The position numbers were made by a program, and so were the translations under genes. The notes below the pieces were generated by a model. The model was not told where the DNA came from. It worked only from the letters and a program-made list of their open reading frames with translations, and ran no database searches. Shown here piece by piece: positions 42,434 through 50,840 of a stretch of 64,000 bases of DNA (positions within the stretch are counted from its first letter, which is position 1; each line of letters opens with the position of its first letter). This DNA is from Niveibacterium microcysteis. Its GTDB lineage: Bacteria; Pseudomonadota; Gammaproteobacteria; Burkholderiales; Rhodocyclaceae. The stretch covers positions 2,790,001-2,854,000 of the forward strand of contig NZ_CP071060.1 of NCBI RefSeq assembly GCF_017161445.1, written 5' to 3'.

Positions 42434-43801
42434 TCAGCTGTTGACGAGCTGAAGCTCCAGGCCGCCGCTTGGCGCGCCGTCGTTGCCGCGGGTGGCGGGT
42501 TCGCCAGACTTCGCGCAGACGCGCAGTGCGGCAGACAGGCGCCGCATCGCCACGGTCGACAGTCGAGAACGGAAGTGGTCAGTACACTCCTCCGACGCAA
42601 GAACCAGCGCCGCAGGGTTGATCTCCAGATAGCTCACTGGAGTCAGCGTTACGACGGTCGCAAACTGCTTGCGCTCCTGCTCGTCGAGGAACGCACTCTC
42701 GCCGAAAACCTCACCCGGGCCGTACTCTGCAACCTTGCGGCCATCGAGCGATACTTCAACGCGCCCCTCGATCAGGATGCAGAAACGCGCATCGCTGCTG
42801 CCTTCCTTGATCAGCGTCGTCAGCTCGCCACATTGGCGCCATTTGCCGATCCGGAACGCTTCCCAGACCTCAACATCGTCGAATTCGGTGAAGAACGGCA
42901 ATCGCCGCAGCTGGCCGAAGTGCGAGTTGTCTTCGAGGTGCTCGTTCTCGTCGTAGATCTTGTAGCGGACGGCAGACAGGTCTTTCGCAAATTCCGCGCC
43001 GTTCTTGTAGCGGGAATACAGATCCTTCTCGAGCGCCTTGCGGATGACCGGATCCATCGTCTCCGGCACAGCCGGATTGAGCAGCACCACTGAGGGCGGA
43101 TCGGCATTGATGATGCGATACACCAGCTGCGCAGGGTTCTTCGCGCGGAACGGCAGCCGCCCGGTCAACATGTGGAACAGCACCACGCCGAGCGAGTAGA
43201 GGTCAGTCTTCTGGTTCAGCGGGTAGGACTTCACCTGCTCGGGCGACATGTAGGCCGGCGAGCCGACGCCCATGATGAAGGTCGAATCCTCGTCGCTCTG
43301 CTTCTTGATGTTCAGCGCAAGCCCGAAGTCAGTGATCTTCACGTTGTCCTGATCATCGATCAGGATGTTCGCCGGCTTGATATCGCGGTGGATGATGCCG
43401 TTCTTGTAGGCGTAATCCAGCGCCATGCAACATTTGAAGATGATGCTGACGACACGGTGGATCGGCAGCAGATTCTCAAAGGTGCAGTAGCGCTCGAGCG
43501 AATAACCCTCGAAATACTCCATCACGACATAGGCCTGATCAGCCTCGATGACGGTCTCGAAGATGCGGATGATGTTGGGGTGGTTGAGGCGCTTGGAGAC
43601 AGCTTCTTCAGCCCGCAAGAGCTTGAGCAGGCGGCGGTTCCACTTGGCCTGATCCTTCGCCTTGTCGTTGAAGCTGATGTGCTTGAGGGCAATCGGCTCC
43701 GGATAGAACGGGTTCTCCGCAAGATAGACGATGGCCGTAGCCCCTCGCCCGATCTCGCGAATGATGCGGTACTTCCCGATTCTCTCCGGCTGCGCAGCCA
43801 T
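42434..43801 (-). CDS. Ser/Thr protein kinase fused to a cyclic-nucleotide-binding-like domain
   Basis: In this 455-residue protein, residues 10-275 form a Hanks-type kinase: glycine loop GRGATAIVY (18-26), K40, HRDIKPAN with D140, DFG with D158, and the SPAYMSPEQ activation end. Residues about 302-410 form a CRP-like cNMP-binding fold with YGPGEVFGESAFLDE. The usual Arg of the phosphate cassette is replaced (KQFATV), so canonical cAMP binding is doubtful. There is no transmembrane helix, so it is predicted cytosolic. It is divergent from grpE, with 119 bp between. The substrate is unknown; the AP2 and calcium-loop proteins are the nearest lineage-specific neighbours. Confidence 0.9.
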   Translation of the reverse strand: MAAQPERIGKYRIIREIGRGATAIVYLAENPFYPEPIALKHISFNDKAKDQAKWNRRLLKLLRAEEAVSKRLNHPNIIRIFETVIEADQAYVVMEYFEGYSLERYCTFENLLPIHRVVSIIFKCCMALDYAYKNGIIHRDIKPANILIDDQDNVKITDFGLALNIKKQSDEDSTFIMGVGSPAYMSPEQVKSYPLNQKTDLYSLGVVLFHMLTGRLPFRAKNPAQLVYRIINADPPSVVLLNPAVPETMDPVIRKALEKDLYSRYKNGAEFAKDLSAVRYKIYDENEHLEDNSHFGQLRRLPFFTEFDDVEVWEAFRIGKWRQCGELTTLIKEGSSDARFCILIEGRVEVSLDGRKVAEYGPGEVFGESAFLDEQERKQFATVVTLTPVSYLEINPAALVLASEECTDHFRSRLSTVAMRRLSAALRVCAKSGEPATRGNDGAPSGGLELQLVNS

Positions 43802-43859
43802 GTATTCCCCCGTGAACAGTCGGCATGTTAGCGCTCGCGCGCTTTTGCCACAAACAGGG

Positions 43860-43887
43860 CTTGAAATTCCCGGAACCCGCCCCAGAT
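43860..43887 (+). promoter_or_regulatory. Sigma-32 (heat-shock) promoter of grpE
   Basis: CTTGAAA (43860-43866) and CCCCAGAT (43880-43887) are 13 bp apart after the heptamer, a near-perfect RpoH promoter (consensus CTTGAAA and CCCCATNT). It lies 33 bp before the grpE ATG at 43921, in the gap shared with the kinase gene. Confidence 0.85.
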
Positions 43888-43920
43888 GGAAGCAAAGTTG
43901 CCATCAGGGAGTTCATTGTC

Positions 43921-44493
43921 ATGCAGGAAAACCAGTCCAGTCCGCAGCCCGAGGTCGAACTGACCTCCGCCGCCGAAGCTTCGCCGGAAGCCGCTAGCGC
44001 CGAGAACCCGGAAACGGCGTCGGTCGACACCCTGCCCAGCCTCGAAGAGCAGCTGCGCCAGGCTGAGTTGAAGAGCGCCGAGCACTACGACGCATGGCTG
44101 CGTGCGAAGGCCGAAACCGAAAACGTCCGCCGTCGTGCTGCAGAAGACATCCAGAAAGCCTCCAAGTTCGCGATCGAAAAGTTCGCTACGGAGCTTCTGC
44201 CGGTCAAGGACAGCCTTGAGCAAACGCTCGCGGTGGCCAACCCGACGCTCGAATCGATCCGCGAGGGTGTGGAACTGACGCTGCGCAACCTGGCGCGCGC
44301 TTTTGAACGCGGCAACCTGACCGAACTCGATCCGGTTGGCGCGAAGTTCGACCCGCACCAGCATCAGGCGATGAGCATGGTCGAGTCGGACCAGCCCGCA
44401 AATACCGTCGTCCAGGTTTTCCAGAAGGGTTATCTGATCGAAGGTCGCGTTGTACGCCCGGCGATGGTCGCCGTATCAAAGGCGAAGGACTGA
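43921..44493 (+). CDS. grpE: Nucleotide exchange factor GrpE
   Basis: This 190-residue cofactor releases ADP from DnaK. It has an acidic disordered N-terminus, a long coiled coil ([36 protein letters not shown]), and the C-terminal beta domain with PEHHQA-type [12 protein letters not shown] and [21 protein letters not shown] at 43921 (MQENQSS) is preferred over the longer frame because the heat-shock promoter overlaps the upstream codons. Confidence 0.95.
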   Translation: MQENQSSPQPEVELTSAAEASPEAASAENPETASVDTLPSLEEQLRQAELKSAEHYDAWLRAKAETENVRRRAAEDIQKASKFAIEKFATELLPVKDSLEQTLAVANPTLESIREGVELTLRNLARAFERGNLTELDPVGAKFDPHQHQAMSMVESDQPANTVVQVFQKGYLIEGRVVRPAMVAVSKAKD

Positions 44494-44535
44494 TATCGCC
44501 GCAAGTGCGGTCTTGCAGCGTGAGCCGCCCGGGCC

Positions 44536-44563
44536 CTTGAAAGCCCGTGACAAGACCCCACTT
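44536..44563 (+). promoter_or_regulatory. Sigma-32 promoter of dnaK
   Basis: CTTGAAA (44536-44542), 13 bp and CCCCACTT (44556-44563) match the RpoH consensus well. It lies 48 bp before the dnaK ATG, inside the grpE-dnaK gap, so dnaKJ can be induced separately from grpE. Confidence 0.8.
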
Positions 44564-44611
44564 CGGTAACAGGTTTGCATCACCACAGAATTCGGAAAGG
44601 ACAATACAGAC

Positions 44612-46537
44612 ATGGGCAAGATCATCGGTATCGACCTCGGCACCACCAACAGCTGCGTCGCCATCATGGAAGGCGGCACGCCGAAGGTCATCGAGAACTC
44701 CGAAGGCGCGCGCACCACGCCGTCAATCGTCGCCTACATGGAAGACGGCGAGATTCTCTGCGGCGCACCCGCCAAGCGTCAGGCTGTCACCAACGCAAAG
44801 AACACCCTCTACGCGGTCAAGCGCCTGATCGGCCGCCGCTTCGAGGAGCGGGAAGTCCAGAAGGACATCTCGCTGATGCCCTACTCCATCACCAAGGCCG
44901 ATAACGGTGACGCCTGGGTGGAAGTGCGTGGCAAGAAGATGGCCCCGCCCCAGATCTCTGCCGAAGTCCTGCGCAAGATGAAGAAGACCGCCGAGGACTA
45001 CCTTGGCGAAGAAGTGACGGAAGCGGTCATCACCGTGCCGGCCTACTTCAACGACAGCCAGCGCCAGGCCACCAAGGACGCAGGCCGCATCGCCGGCCTT
45101 GAAGTCAAGCGCATCATCAACGAGCCGACCGCGGCTGCGCTCGCCTTCGGCATGGACAAGGTTTCCGGCAAGGACAAGAAGATTGCCGTGTTCGACCTTG
45201 GCGGCGGCACCTTCGACATTTCGATCATCGAGATCGCAGACGTCGACGGCGACAAGCAATTTGAAGTGCTCGCCACGAACGGCGATACCTTCCTCGGCGG
45301 TGAGGACTTCGACCAGCGCGTGATCGACTACATCGTCGAAGAGTTCAAGAAGCAGAACGGCATCGACCTGTCGAAGGATGCGATTGCGCTGCAACGCATC
45401 AAGGCCGCGGCTGAACGCGCCAAGATCGAGCTGTCGTCCGGCCAGCAAACCGAAATCAACGAGCCGTACATCACGATGGCCAACGGCGCGCCGTGCCACC
45501 TCGCGATGAAGATCACACGCGCCAAGTTCGAATCGCTGGTCGAAGAGCTCGTCGAAGCCACCATCGAACCGTGCCGCAAGGCGCTGAAGGATGCGGGCCT
45601 GAAGGTCACCGACATCGACGACGTGATCCTCGTCGGCGGTCAGACCCGCATGCCCAAGGTGCAGGAGAAGGTGCGCGAGTTCTTCGGCAAGGAGCCGCGC
45701 AAGGATGTGAACCCGGACGAAGCCGTGGCTGTGGGTGCTGCGATTCAGGGTGGCGTGCTGCAAGGCGAGGTGAAGGACGTGCTGCTGCTGGACGTCTGCC
45801 CGCTCACCCTGGGTATCGAAACCCTGGGCGGCGTGATGACCCCGCTGATCAAGCGCAACACGACGATCCCGACCAAGGCGCAGCAGGTATTCTCGACCGC
45901 GGACGACAACCAGACCGCAGTGACGATCCACGTGCTGCAGGGCGAACGCGAAATGGCCTCGGCCAACAAGAGCCTCGGCCAGTTCAACCTGTCGGACATT
46001 CCGCCGGCGCCGCGCGGCATGCCGCAGATCGAAGTGACCTTCGACATCGACGCCAACGGCATCCTGCATGTGTCGGCCAAGGACAAGGCCACCAACAAGG
46101 AAGCCAAGATCACCATCAAGGCCAACTCCGGCCTGTCGGATGAAGAAGTCCAGAAGATGGTGAACGACGCTGCCGCGCACGCTGAAGACGACCGCAAGGC
46201 ACGTGAGCTGATCGACGCACGCAACCAGTGCGACGCGCTGATCCACACCGCCAAGAAGGCGATCCAGGAGCACGGTGACAAGGTTTCGGCCGACGAAAAG
46301 GCCAAGATCGAAACTGCGATCAAGGAAGCCGAGGAAGCGATCAAGGGCACCGACAAGGAAGACATCGAAGCCAAGGCCCAGGCCCTGGCGCTCGCCAGCC
46401 AGACGCTGGGCGAGAAGATGTACTCCCAAACCGCGGGGGCCGATGCCGGCGCCACCGCGGGTGCCGGAGCGAGCGCCAAGCCGGCTGACGATAACGTCGT
46501 CGATGCCGAGTTCACCGAGGTCAAGGACAAGAAGTAA
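44612..46537 (+). CDS. dnaK: Chaperone DnaK (Hsp70)
   Basis: This 641-residue Hsp70 has an ATPase domain with [30 protein letters not shown] and [14 protein letters not shown] substrate-binding domain follows the linker [18 protein letters not shown], and the lid ends in an Ala/Gly-rich tail with [11 protein letters not shown]. It folds new and heat-damaged proteins with DnaJ and GrpE. An AGGAC-type ribosome-binding site (GGAAAGGACAA) precedes the ATG. Confidence 0.98.
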   Translation: MGKIIGIDLGTTNSCVAIMEGGTPKVIENSEGARTTPSIVAYMEDGEILCGAPAKRQAVTNAKNTLYAVKRLIGRRFEEREVQKDISLMPYSITKADNGDAWVEVRGKKMAPPQISAEVLRKMKKTAEDYLGEEVTEAVITVPAYFNDSQRQATKDAGRIAGLEVKRIINEPTAAALAFGMDKVSGKDKKIAVFDLGGGTFDISIIEIADVDGDKQFEVLATNGDTFLGGEDFDQRVIDYIVEEFKKQNGIDLSKDAIALQRIKAAAERAKIELSSGQQTEINEPYITMANGAPCHLAMKITRAKFESLVEELVEATIEPCRKALKDAGLKVTDIDDVILVGGQTRMPKVQEKVREFFGKEPRKDVNPDEAVAVGAAIQGGVLQGEVKDVLLLDVCPLTLGIETLGGVMTPLIKRNTTIPTKAQQVFSTADDNQTAVTIHVLQGEREMASANKSLGQFNLSDIPPAPRGMPQIEVTFDIDANGILHVSAKDKATNKEAKITIKANSGLSDEEVQKMVNDAAAHAEDDRKARELIDARNQCDALIHTAKKAIQEHGDKVSADEKAKIETAIKEAEEAIKGTDKEDIEAKAQALALASQTLGEKMYSQTAGADAGATAGAGASAKPADDNVVDAEFTEVKDKK

Positions 46538-46562
46538 GCCGGAACAACGCGAAGGCGTGAAG

Positions 46563-46594
46563 GGCGCAAAGGATCGCATCGCGTCCTTTGCGCC
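46563..46594. repeat. Inverted repeat between dnaK and dnaJ
   Basis: GGCGCAAAGGA and TCCTTTGCGCC (11 bp each) flank a 10-base centre in the 80-bp dnaK-dnaJ gap. GCGTGAAGGGCGCAAAGG-type sequence resembles short intergenic GCAAAGG repeats. No T run follows, so mRNA stabilisation or processing is more likely than termination. Confidence 0.5.
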
Positions 46595-46617
46595 TTTGCG
46601 TTAGAGGAAAAGAGCAG

Positions 46618-47763
46618 ATGGCCAAAAGGGATTACTACGACGTACTGGGGGTCAATCGCGACGCCAGCGACGAGGACATCAAGAAGTCCTATCGCAAGCT
46701 CGCGATGAAGTTCCACCCGGACCGCAACCCCGACGACAAGAGCGCCGAAGAGAAATTCAAGGAGGCCAAAGAGGCCTACGAAGTGCTCTCCGACGGCAAC
46801 AAACGCGCCGCCTACGACCGCTACGGTCATGCTGGCGTGGATCCGTCTGCGGCCGGCGGGCCCGGCGGTTTTGGTGGCGGCGCGGGCTTCGAAGGCTTCT
46901 CGGATGCCTTCGGTGGCATCTTCGACGAGATCTTTGGCGGCGGCCGAGGTGGTGGCGGCGGTGGGCGTTCCAACGTCTATCGTGGTGCCGACCTGCGCTA
47001 CAACCTTGAGATCACGTTGGAAGAAGCTGCGCGCGGCGCCGAGAAGACGATCCGCATCCCGCTCATGGAAGAGTGCGAGATCTGTCACGGCTCCGGCGCC
47101 AAGCCGGGCACGCAGCCCAAGACCTGCCCCACCTGTGGTGGCGCCGGTCAGGTGCGCATGCAGCAAGGCTTCTTCTCGATCCAGCAGACCTGCCCGAAGT
47201 GCCATGGCTCCGGCCGGCACATCTCCGACCCCTGTGGCAGTTGCCACGGCGCCGGCCGGGTCAAGAAGCAGAAGACGCTGGAAGTGAAGATCCCCGCCGG
47301 CATCGACGACGGCATGCGCCTGCGTCACGCCGGGTACGGCGAGCCGGGCGTCAACGGCGGGCCTCCAGGGGATCTGTACGTGGAAATCCACGTCCGCGAG
47401 CACCAGGTCTTCCAGCGCGACCATGACGACCTGCATTGCGAGATGCCGATCGGTTTTGCCACCGCGGCACTGGGCGGCGAGATTGCGATCCCGACGCTGG
47501 ACGGCGCAGCCAACCTGAAGATTCCGGCCGAAACGCAGAGCGGCAAGGTCTTCCGTCTGCGCGGCAAGGGCATCCGCAACGTGCGCTCTGGCCATCCGGG
47601 CGACCTGCTGTGTCACGTCGTCGTCGAGACACCCGTCAACCTCAACGAGCGCCAGAAGGAACTGCTGCGCGAGTTCGAGGAGCTGGCGCAAAAAGACGCC
47701 GCCAAGCAGACGCCGCGTGCCAAGGGCTGGATGGACAAGGTTCGCGAGTTCTTCAGCGACTGA
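46618..47763 (+). CDS. dnaJ: Chaperone DnaJ (Hsp40)
   Basis: This 381-residue co-chaperone has a J domain ([17 protein letters not shown] motif in [10 protein letters not shown]), a Gly/Phe-rich linker ([22 protein letters not shown]), and four CxxCxGxG zinc motifs ([32 protein letters not shown]). C-terminal substrate domains follow. ATG at 46618 has GAGGAAAAGAG before it. It stimulates DnaK ATPase. The operon ends at a terminator 70 bp downstream. Confidence 0.97.
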   Translation: MAKRDYYDVLGVNRDASDEDIKKSYRKLAMKFHPDRNPDDKSAEEKFKEAKEAYEVLSDGNKRAAYDRYGHAGVDPSAAGGPGGFGGGAGFEGFSDAFGGIFDEIFGGGRGGGGGGRSNVYRGADLRYNLEITLEEAARGAEKTIRIPLMEECEICHGSGAKPGTQPKTCPTCGGAGQVRMQQGFFSIQQTCPKCHGSGRHISDPCGSCHGAGRVKKQKTLEVKIPAGIDDGMRLRHAGYGEPGVNGGPPGDLYVEIHVREHQVFQRDHDDLHCEMPIGFATAALGGEIAIPTLDGAANLKIPAETQSGKVFRLRGKGIRNVRSGHPGDLLCHVVVETPVNLNERQKELLREFEELAQKDAAKQTPRAKGWMDKVREFFSD

Positions 47764-47830
47764 ACGCGCCGAGACCAAGCCGCGTGTCGCAGCGGCATCC
47801 GCCACCTGGCGGCCCAGGCAGCCCCCGACA

Positions 47831-47856
47831 AAAGAGCTCCAGTTGGAGCTCTTTTT
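47831..47856 (+). terminator. Terminator after dnaJ
   Basis: AAAGAGCTCCA (47831-47841) pairs with TGGAGCTCTTT (47844-47854) and is followed by TTATTTTT, a clear intrinsic terminator for the dnaKJ operon. Confidence 0.88.
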
Positions 47857-48252
47857 ATTTTTGCTTGATCAAAATTGACATTGATTGCTGCGCGGCACGA
47901 TTGCCAAGCCACAAACAAAGATTTAGGGTTAACCCGCTCGGGGTTTTCCCGTAGCACCAAAACAAGCACGGCGCACACAACAAGCGACCGGCAGCACAGA
48001 GACAACAAAGGAGATTTCGGTGAACGCCGAAAAGTATCTTGAACGGCCACGCGCGGCCCGCATTCGCCCCTTGCACCACCCACCGCCCGCGGTGCGGCAC
48101 CGACCCTAGTCGGCCCCTCGGCACGACGCTGGGCCACCACTGAAATTCCATCAATCCTGTACCCGACGCATGGGCTTCCGTTTGCGGAAACCTCTGTGCG
48201 ATGCGCTGTCGCGCGCCGCCTCCGCCGGACACTGAAGGACACACGCACAATC
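47857..48252. other. Long leader/promoter region before the sugar-binding protein gene
   Basis: About 400 bp without a firm gene. It holds TTGACA at 47875, the palindrome GGGTTAACCC at 47926-47935 followed by CGGGGTTTTCCCG (possible operator sites), an AAAGGAG site at 48007, and a TTTCGG/CCGAAA hairpin. A further CCGA/TCGG hairpin lies near 48100. A metabolite-controlled leader is possible, but no known riboswitch class was recognised. Confidence 0.4.
48020..48109 (+). CDS. Possible 29-residue leader peptide
   Basis: GTG at 48020 has an AAAGGAG Shine-Dalgarno 6 bases upstream and opens a 29-codon frame (MNAEKYLERPRAARI then a Pro/His/Arg-rich tail) ending TAG at 48109. A hairpin spans the start codon. 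It resembles no family I know. It could be a leader peptide or chance. Confidence 0.25.
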   Translation: MNAEKYLERPRAARIRPLHHPPPAVRHRP

Positions 48253-49518
48253 ATGAAACCCATCCAGACGACGAAGACCATGCTCGCGCTCGGGTTGGCG
48301 CTGGGCGCAGTCGCCAGCCACGCAGCGGACATCGAAGTCCTGCATTGGTGGACTTCGGGCGGCGAAGCACGCGCCCTGGCCGAACTGACCAAGAAACTCG
48401 AAGCCAGCGGCCACCGCTGGCGCGATTTCTCGGTCGCCGGGGGCGGCGGCGATAACGCGATGCTGCTGCTGAAGACCCGCGTGGTCTCCGGTTACCCCCC
48501 GATGGCCGCGCAAATCAAGGGGCCGGAAATCCGGGAATGGGCGGAAGACGGCCTGCTCGCCGATATCGGTGACGTGGCGAGCGCCGGCAACTGGGACGCG
48601 ACGCTGCCAGCCGTCGTTGCCAACGCAATGAAGTACGAAGGTCGCTACGTCGCCGCGCCGGTGAACGTGCACCGCGTCAACTGGATGTGGATCAACCCGG
48701 AAGTACTGAAGAAGGCCGGCGTCGAGCCCCCCACCAGCTGGGACGCGTTGATCGCCTCGGCCGACAGCATCCGCAAGGCCGGCTTCACGCCGATCGCTCA
48801 CGGCGGTCAGCCCTGGCAAGACTTCACACTGTTCGAATCTGTCGCGCTCGGCGTCGGCGGTGCCGACTTCTACAAGAAGGCCTTCGTTTCGCTCGATAGC
48901 GCAACCCTGCAGGGCGCCACGATGACCAAGGCGCTGGATACCTTCAAGTCGTTGCGCAAGCTGATCGACGCAGGCGCGCCAAATCGTGAGTGGAGTGCGG
49001 CCACGGCGATGGTGATCAGCGGCAAGGCAGCCGTGCAGTTCATGGGCGACTGGGCGAAGGGCGAATTCGCGCGTGCCGGCAAGCAGCCGGGCCGCGATTA
49101 CCTCTGCCTGCCGGCGCCCGGCACCGACAAGGCCTACACCTACAACATCGACAGCTTCGCCTTCTTCCGCCAGCGCCACGACGAAGCGCGGAAGGCGCAG
49201 GCAGATCTGGCGAACGCCCTGATGGGTGCGGAGTTCCAGGAGAACTTCAACCTCGCAAAGGGTTCGATCCCGGCCCGCACCAACGCGCGTATGGACCGCT
49301 TTGACGACTGCGCCAAGCGCTCTGCGGAAGCCTTCCGCGCAACCGCGCAGAGCGGTGGTCTCGTGCCATCCGTGGCACACCGCATGGCCGCACCCGAAGC
49401 CGTTCAGGCCGCCATGCAAGCCGCTGTCTCAGCCTATTTCAATGACGCCAACATGAGCACGCGCGACGCGCAGGCGCGCCTTGTCCAGGCCGTTGCCGCC
49501 GGCAATGTGCAGCGCTGA
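48253..49518 (+). CDS. Periplasmic sugar-binding protein of an ABC transporter
   Basis: The 421-residue protein starts MKPIQTTKTMLALGLALGAV, with a signal peptide cleaved near SHA-ADIEVLHWW. It belongs to the solute-binding family 1 (carbohydrate type): EVLHWWTSGGEARAL, an AAPVNVHRVNWMWINPEVLKKAG stretch near residue 130 and a WPLTDSFA-like C-terminal region. Glucose/mannose-type binding proteins are the closest match by eye. No permease or ATPase gene is adjacent, so it is an orphan component. The start is at ATG 48253. Confidence 0.88.
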   Translation: MKPIQTTKTMLALGLALGAVASHAADIEVLHWWTSGGEARALAELTKKLEASGHRWRDFSVAGGGGDNAMLLLKTRVVSGYPPMAAQIKGPEIREWAEDGLLADIGDVASAGNWDATLPAVVANAMKYEGRYVAAPVNVHRVNWMWINPEVLKKAGVEPPTSWDALIASADSIRKAGFTPIAHGGQPWQDFTLFESVALGVGGADFYKKAFVSLDSATLQGATMTKALDTFKSLRKLIDAGAPNREWSAATAMVISGKAAVQFMGDWAKGEFARAGKQPGRDYLCLPAPGTDKAYTYNIDSFAFFRQRHDEARKAQADLANALMGAEFQENFNLAKGSIPARTNARMDRFDDCAKRSAEAFRATAQSGGLVPSVAHRMAAPEAVQAAMQAAVSAYFNDANMSTRDAQARLVQAVAAGNVQR

Positions 49519-49543
49519 GTTGTCGCCACCAAGGATCATCGAC

Positions 49544-50668
49544 ATGAACACACTTCGTCATTCGCGCCTGCTCAAGACATTGGCCGCCCTCGTCGTTTGC
49601 GCCGCGGCTCCTATCGCTTCGGCAGATATCACTGTACTGCAGATGGCCCCGCTCACCGGGCCCTACGGCGGGATTGGCTGGCACATGCAAGTCGGCGCCC
49701 AGGTTGCCGTGGCTGACCTCAACGCGCGCGGCGGCATCGCCGGGCAAAAGGTGAAGCTCGTGACCGCCAGCCAGGAGCCGGGCGATGTCAGCAAACAGCT
49801 GCGCCCGCTGATCGACAAGAACGCCCCGGCCGCCCTGCTCGGCCTGATGGGTGAAGACAGCGTTCAGCAACTGCTGGACAGCCGTTTGCTCGACGATACC
49901 GGCCTCGCGCTGGTCGGCCCCCGCGTCGGCGCCTCCAGTCTCGCGAGCGGGTCCAAGCAACTGTTCCTCACGCGGCCGAGCTTCAGCTTCGAGGTGGCAC
50001 GGGTACTCAAGCATCTATCCACCAGCGGCATGAAGAACGTCGGCGTGGTGTACGAGGACAACGGCTTCGGCCGCGAGGCATGGACCGCCGCGTCGAGCGA
50101 GGCTGGCGTTCTCGGCATCAAGCTCAATGGCGTCAGCTACCTCGCAGGCTCGGCACAGGTCGATCAGGCGGTGTCAAAGATGCTCGCAAGCGGGCCCCAA
50201 GCGATCGTGCTGGCATCTCAAACGGCAGGCGCTGCGGCGTTCATCCAGCGCTATCGCGCCCAGGGCGGCACCGCTCAGCTCGCCACGTTGTCGTACGTGG
50301 AAGGCAGCCATCTGGCCCGCATCATCGGCAAGAAGGCATCGCATGGCGTCGCGGTGCTGGAAGCTGCGCCCAACACACTGAACGAATCCGTGCCCTTGGT
50401 GCGCGAGTTCCGCACCATCTACAAGAAGTACGGCCCGAATGACGTCGAGCCCACGCAGGCAATGATGGAGTCTTACGTGGCTGCCCGCACGCTGTTCGAG
50501 GGCCTGCGCCGTGCCGGCGGTGCCCGCGCGAAGCTGCCTGCCGCAATGGCAAGCATCGACCGCTTTGACCTCGGCGGCATCAACGTCAGTTTCGCCGGCA
50601 CCCGGCGTACCGGCGTGGAGTTTGCCGAAATGGCGGTGATCGACCGTCAGGGTCGCGTCATCCGATAA
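49544..50668 (+). CDS. Periplasmic binding protein, branched-chain amino acid (type I) family
   Basis: The 374-residue protein has a signal peptide ending IASA-DITVLQMAPLTGP. The type I fold is shown by APLTGPYGGIGWHMQVGAQVAVADLNARGGI near the N-terminus, VGVVYEDNGFGREAW and SYVEGSHLARIIG, as in LivJ/K-type ABC receptors. The ligand is unknown. An AAGGATC site precedes ATG 49544. Only 25 bp separate it from the sugar-binding gene, so they may be co-transcribed although of different families. No permease genes lie nearby. Confidence 0.88.
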   Translation: MNTLRHSRLLKTLAALVVCAAAPIASADITVLQMAPLTGPYGGIGWHMQVGAQVAVADLNARGGIAGQKVKLVTASQEPGDVSKQLRPLIDKNAPAALLGLMGEDSVQQLLDSRLLDDTGLALVGPRVGASSLASGSKQLFLTRPSFSFEVARVLKHLSTSGMKNVGVVYEDNGFGREAWTAASSEAGVLGIKLNGVSYLAGSAQVDQAVSKMLASGPQAIVLASQTAGAAAFIQRYRAQGGTAQLATLSYVEGSHLARIIGKKASHGVAVLEAAPNTLNESVPLVREFRTIYKKYGPNDVEPTQAMMESYVAARTLFEGLRRAGGARAKLPAAMASIDRFDLGGINVSFAGTRRTGVEFAEMAVIDRQGRVIR

Positions 50669-50675
50669 GCCCCCG

Positions 50676-50702
50676 GAGCGGCCCGCACAAGTCGGGCCGC
50701 TC
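50676..50702 (+). terminator. Probable terminator after the binding-protein pair
   Basis: GAGCGGCCCG (50676-50685) pairs with CGGGCCGCTC (50693-50702); a weak TGTTCCT tract follows. Plausible end of the two-gene unit. Confidence 0.55.
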
Positions 50703-50840
50703 TGTTCCTCGCCTGGTTTCCGCGCACAAAGGCGCTGTCGCCTTCTCACAAGTCATCGGCAAGTAACCTCCCCACCATACGCTTGCGTATTTTCCGGCGC
50801 GCATAAGTGCCGCCGCCTAGCGAATTGGGATGGGGAACGA

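Noticed and set aside
45745..47805. Minus-strand open frame of 686 codons over dnaK-dnaJ
   Set aside because: Antisense to two well-recognised chaperone genes; composition mirrors their codon use. No motif was found.
50700..50840. Possible Pho box before the PhoD gene
   Set aside because: One CTGTC half-site near 50735 lacks a convincing partner 11 bp away, so it was not called.
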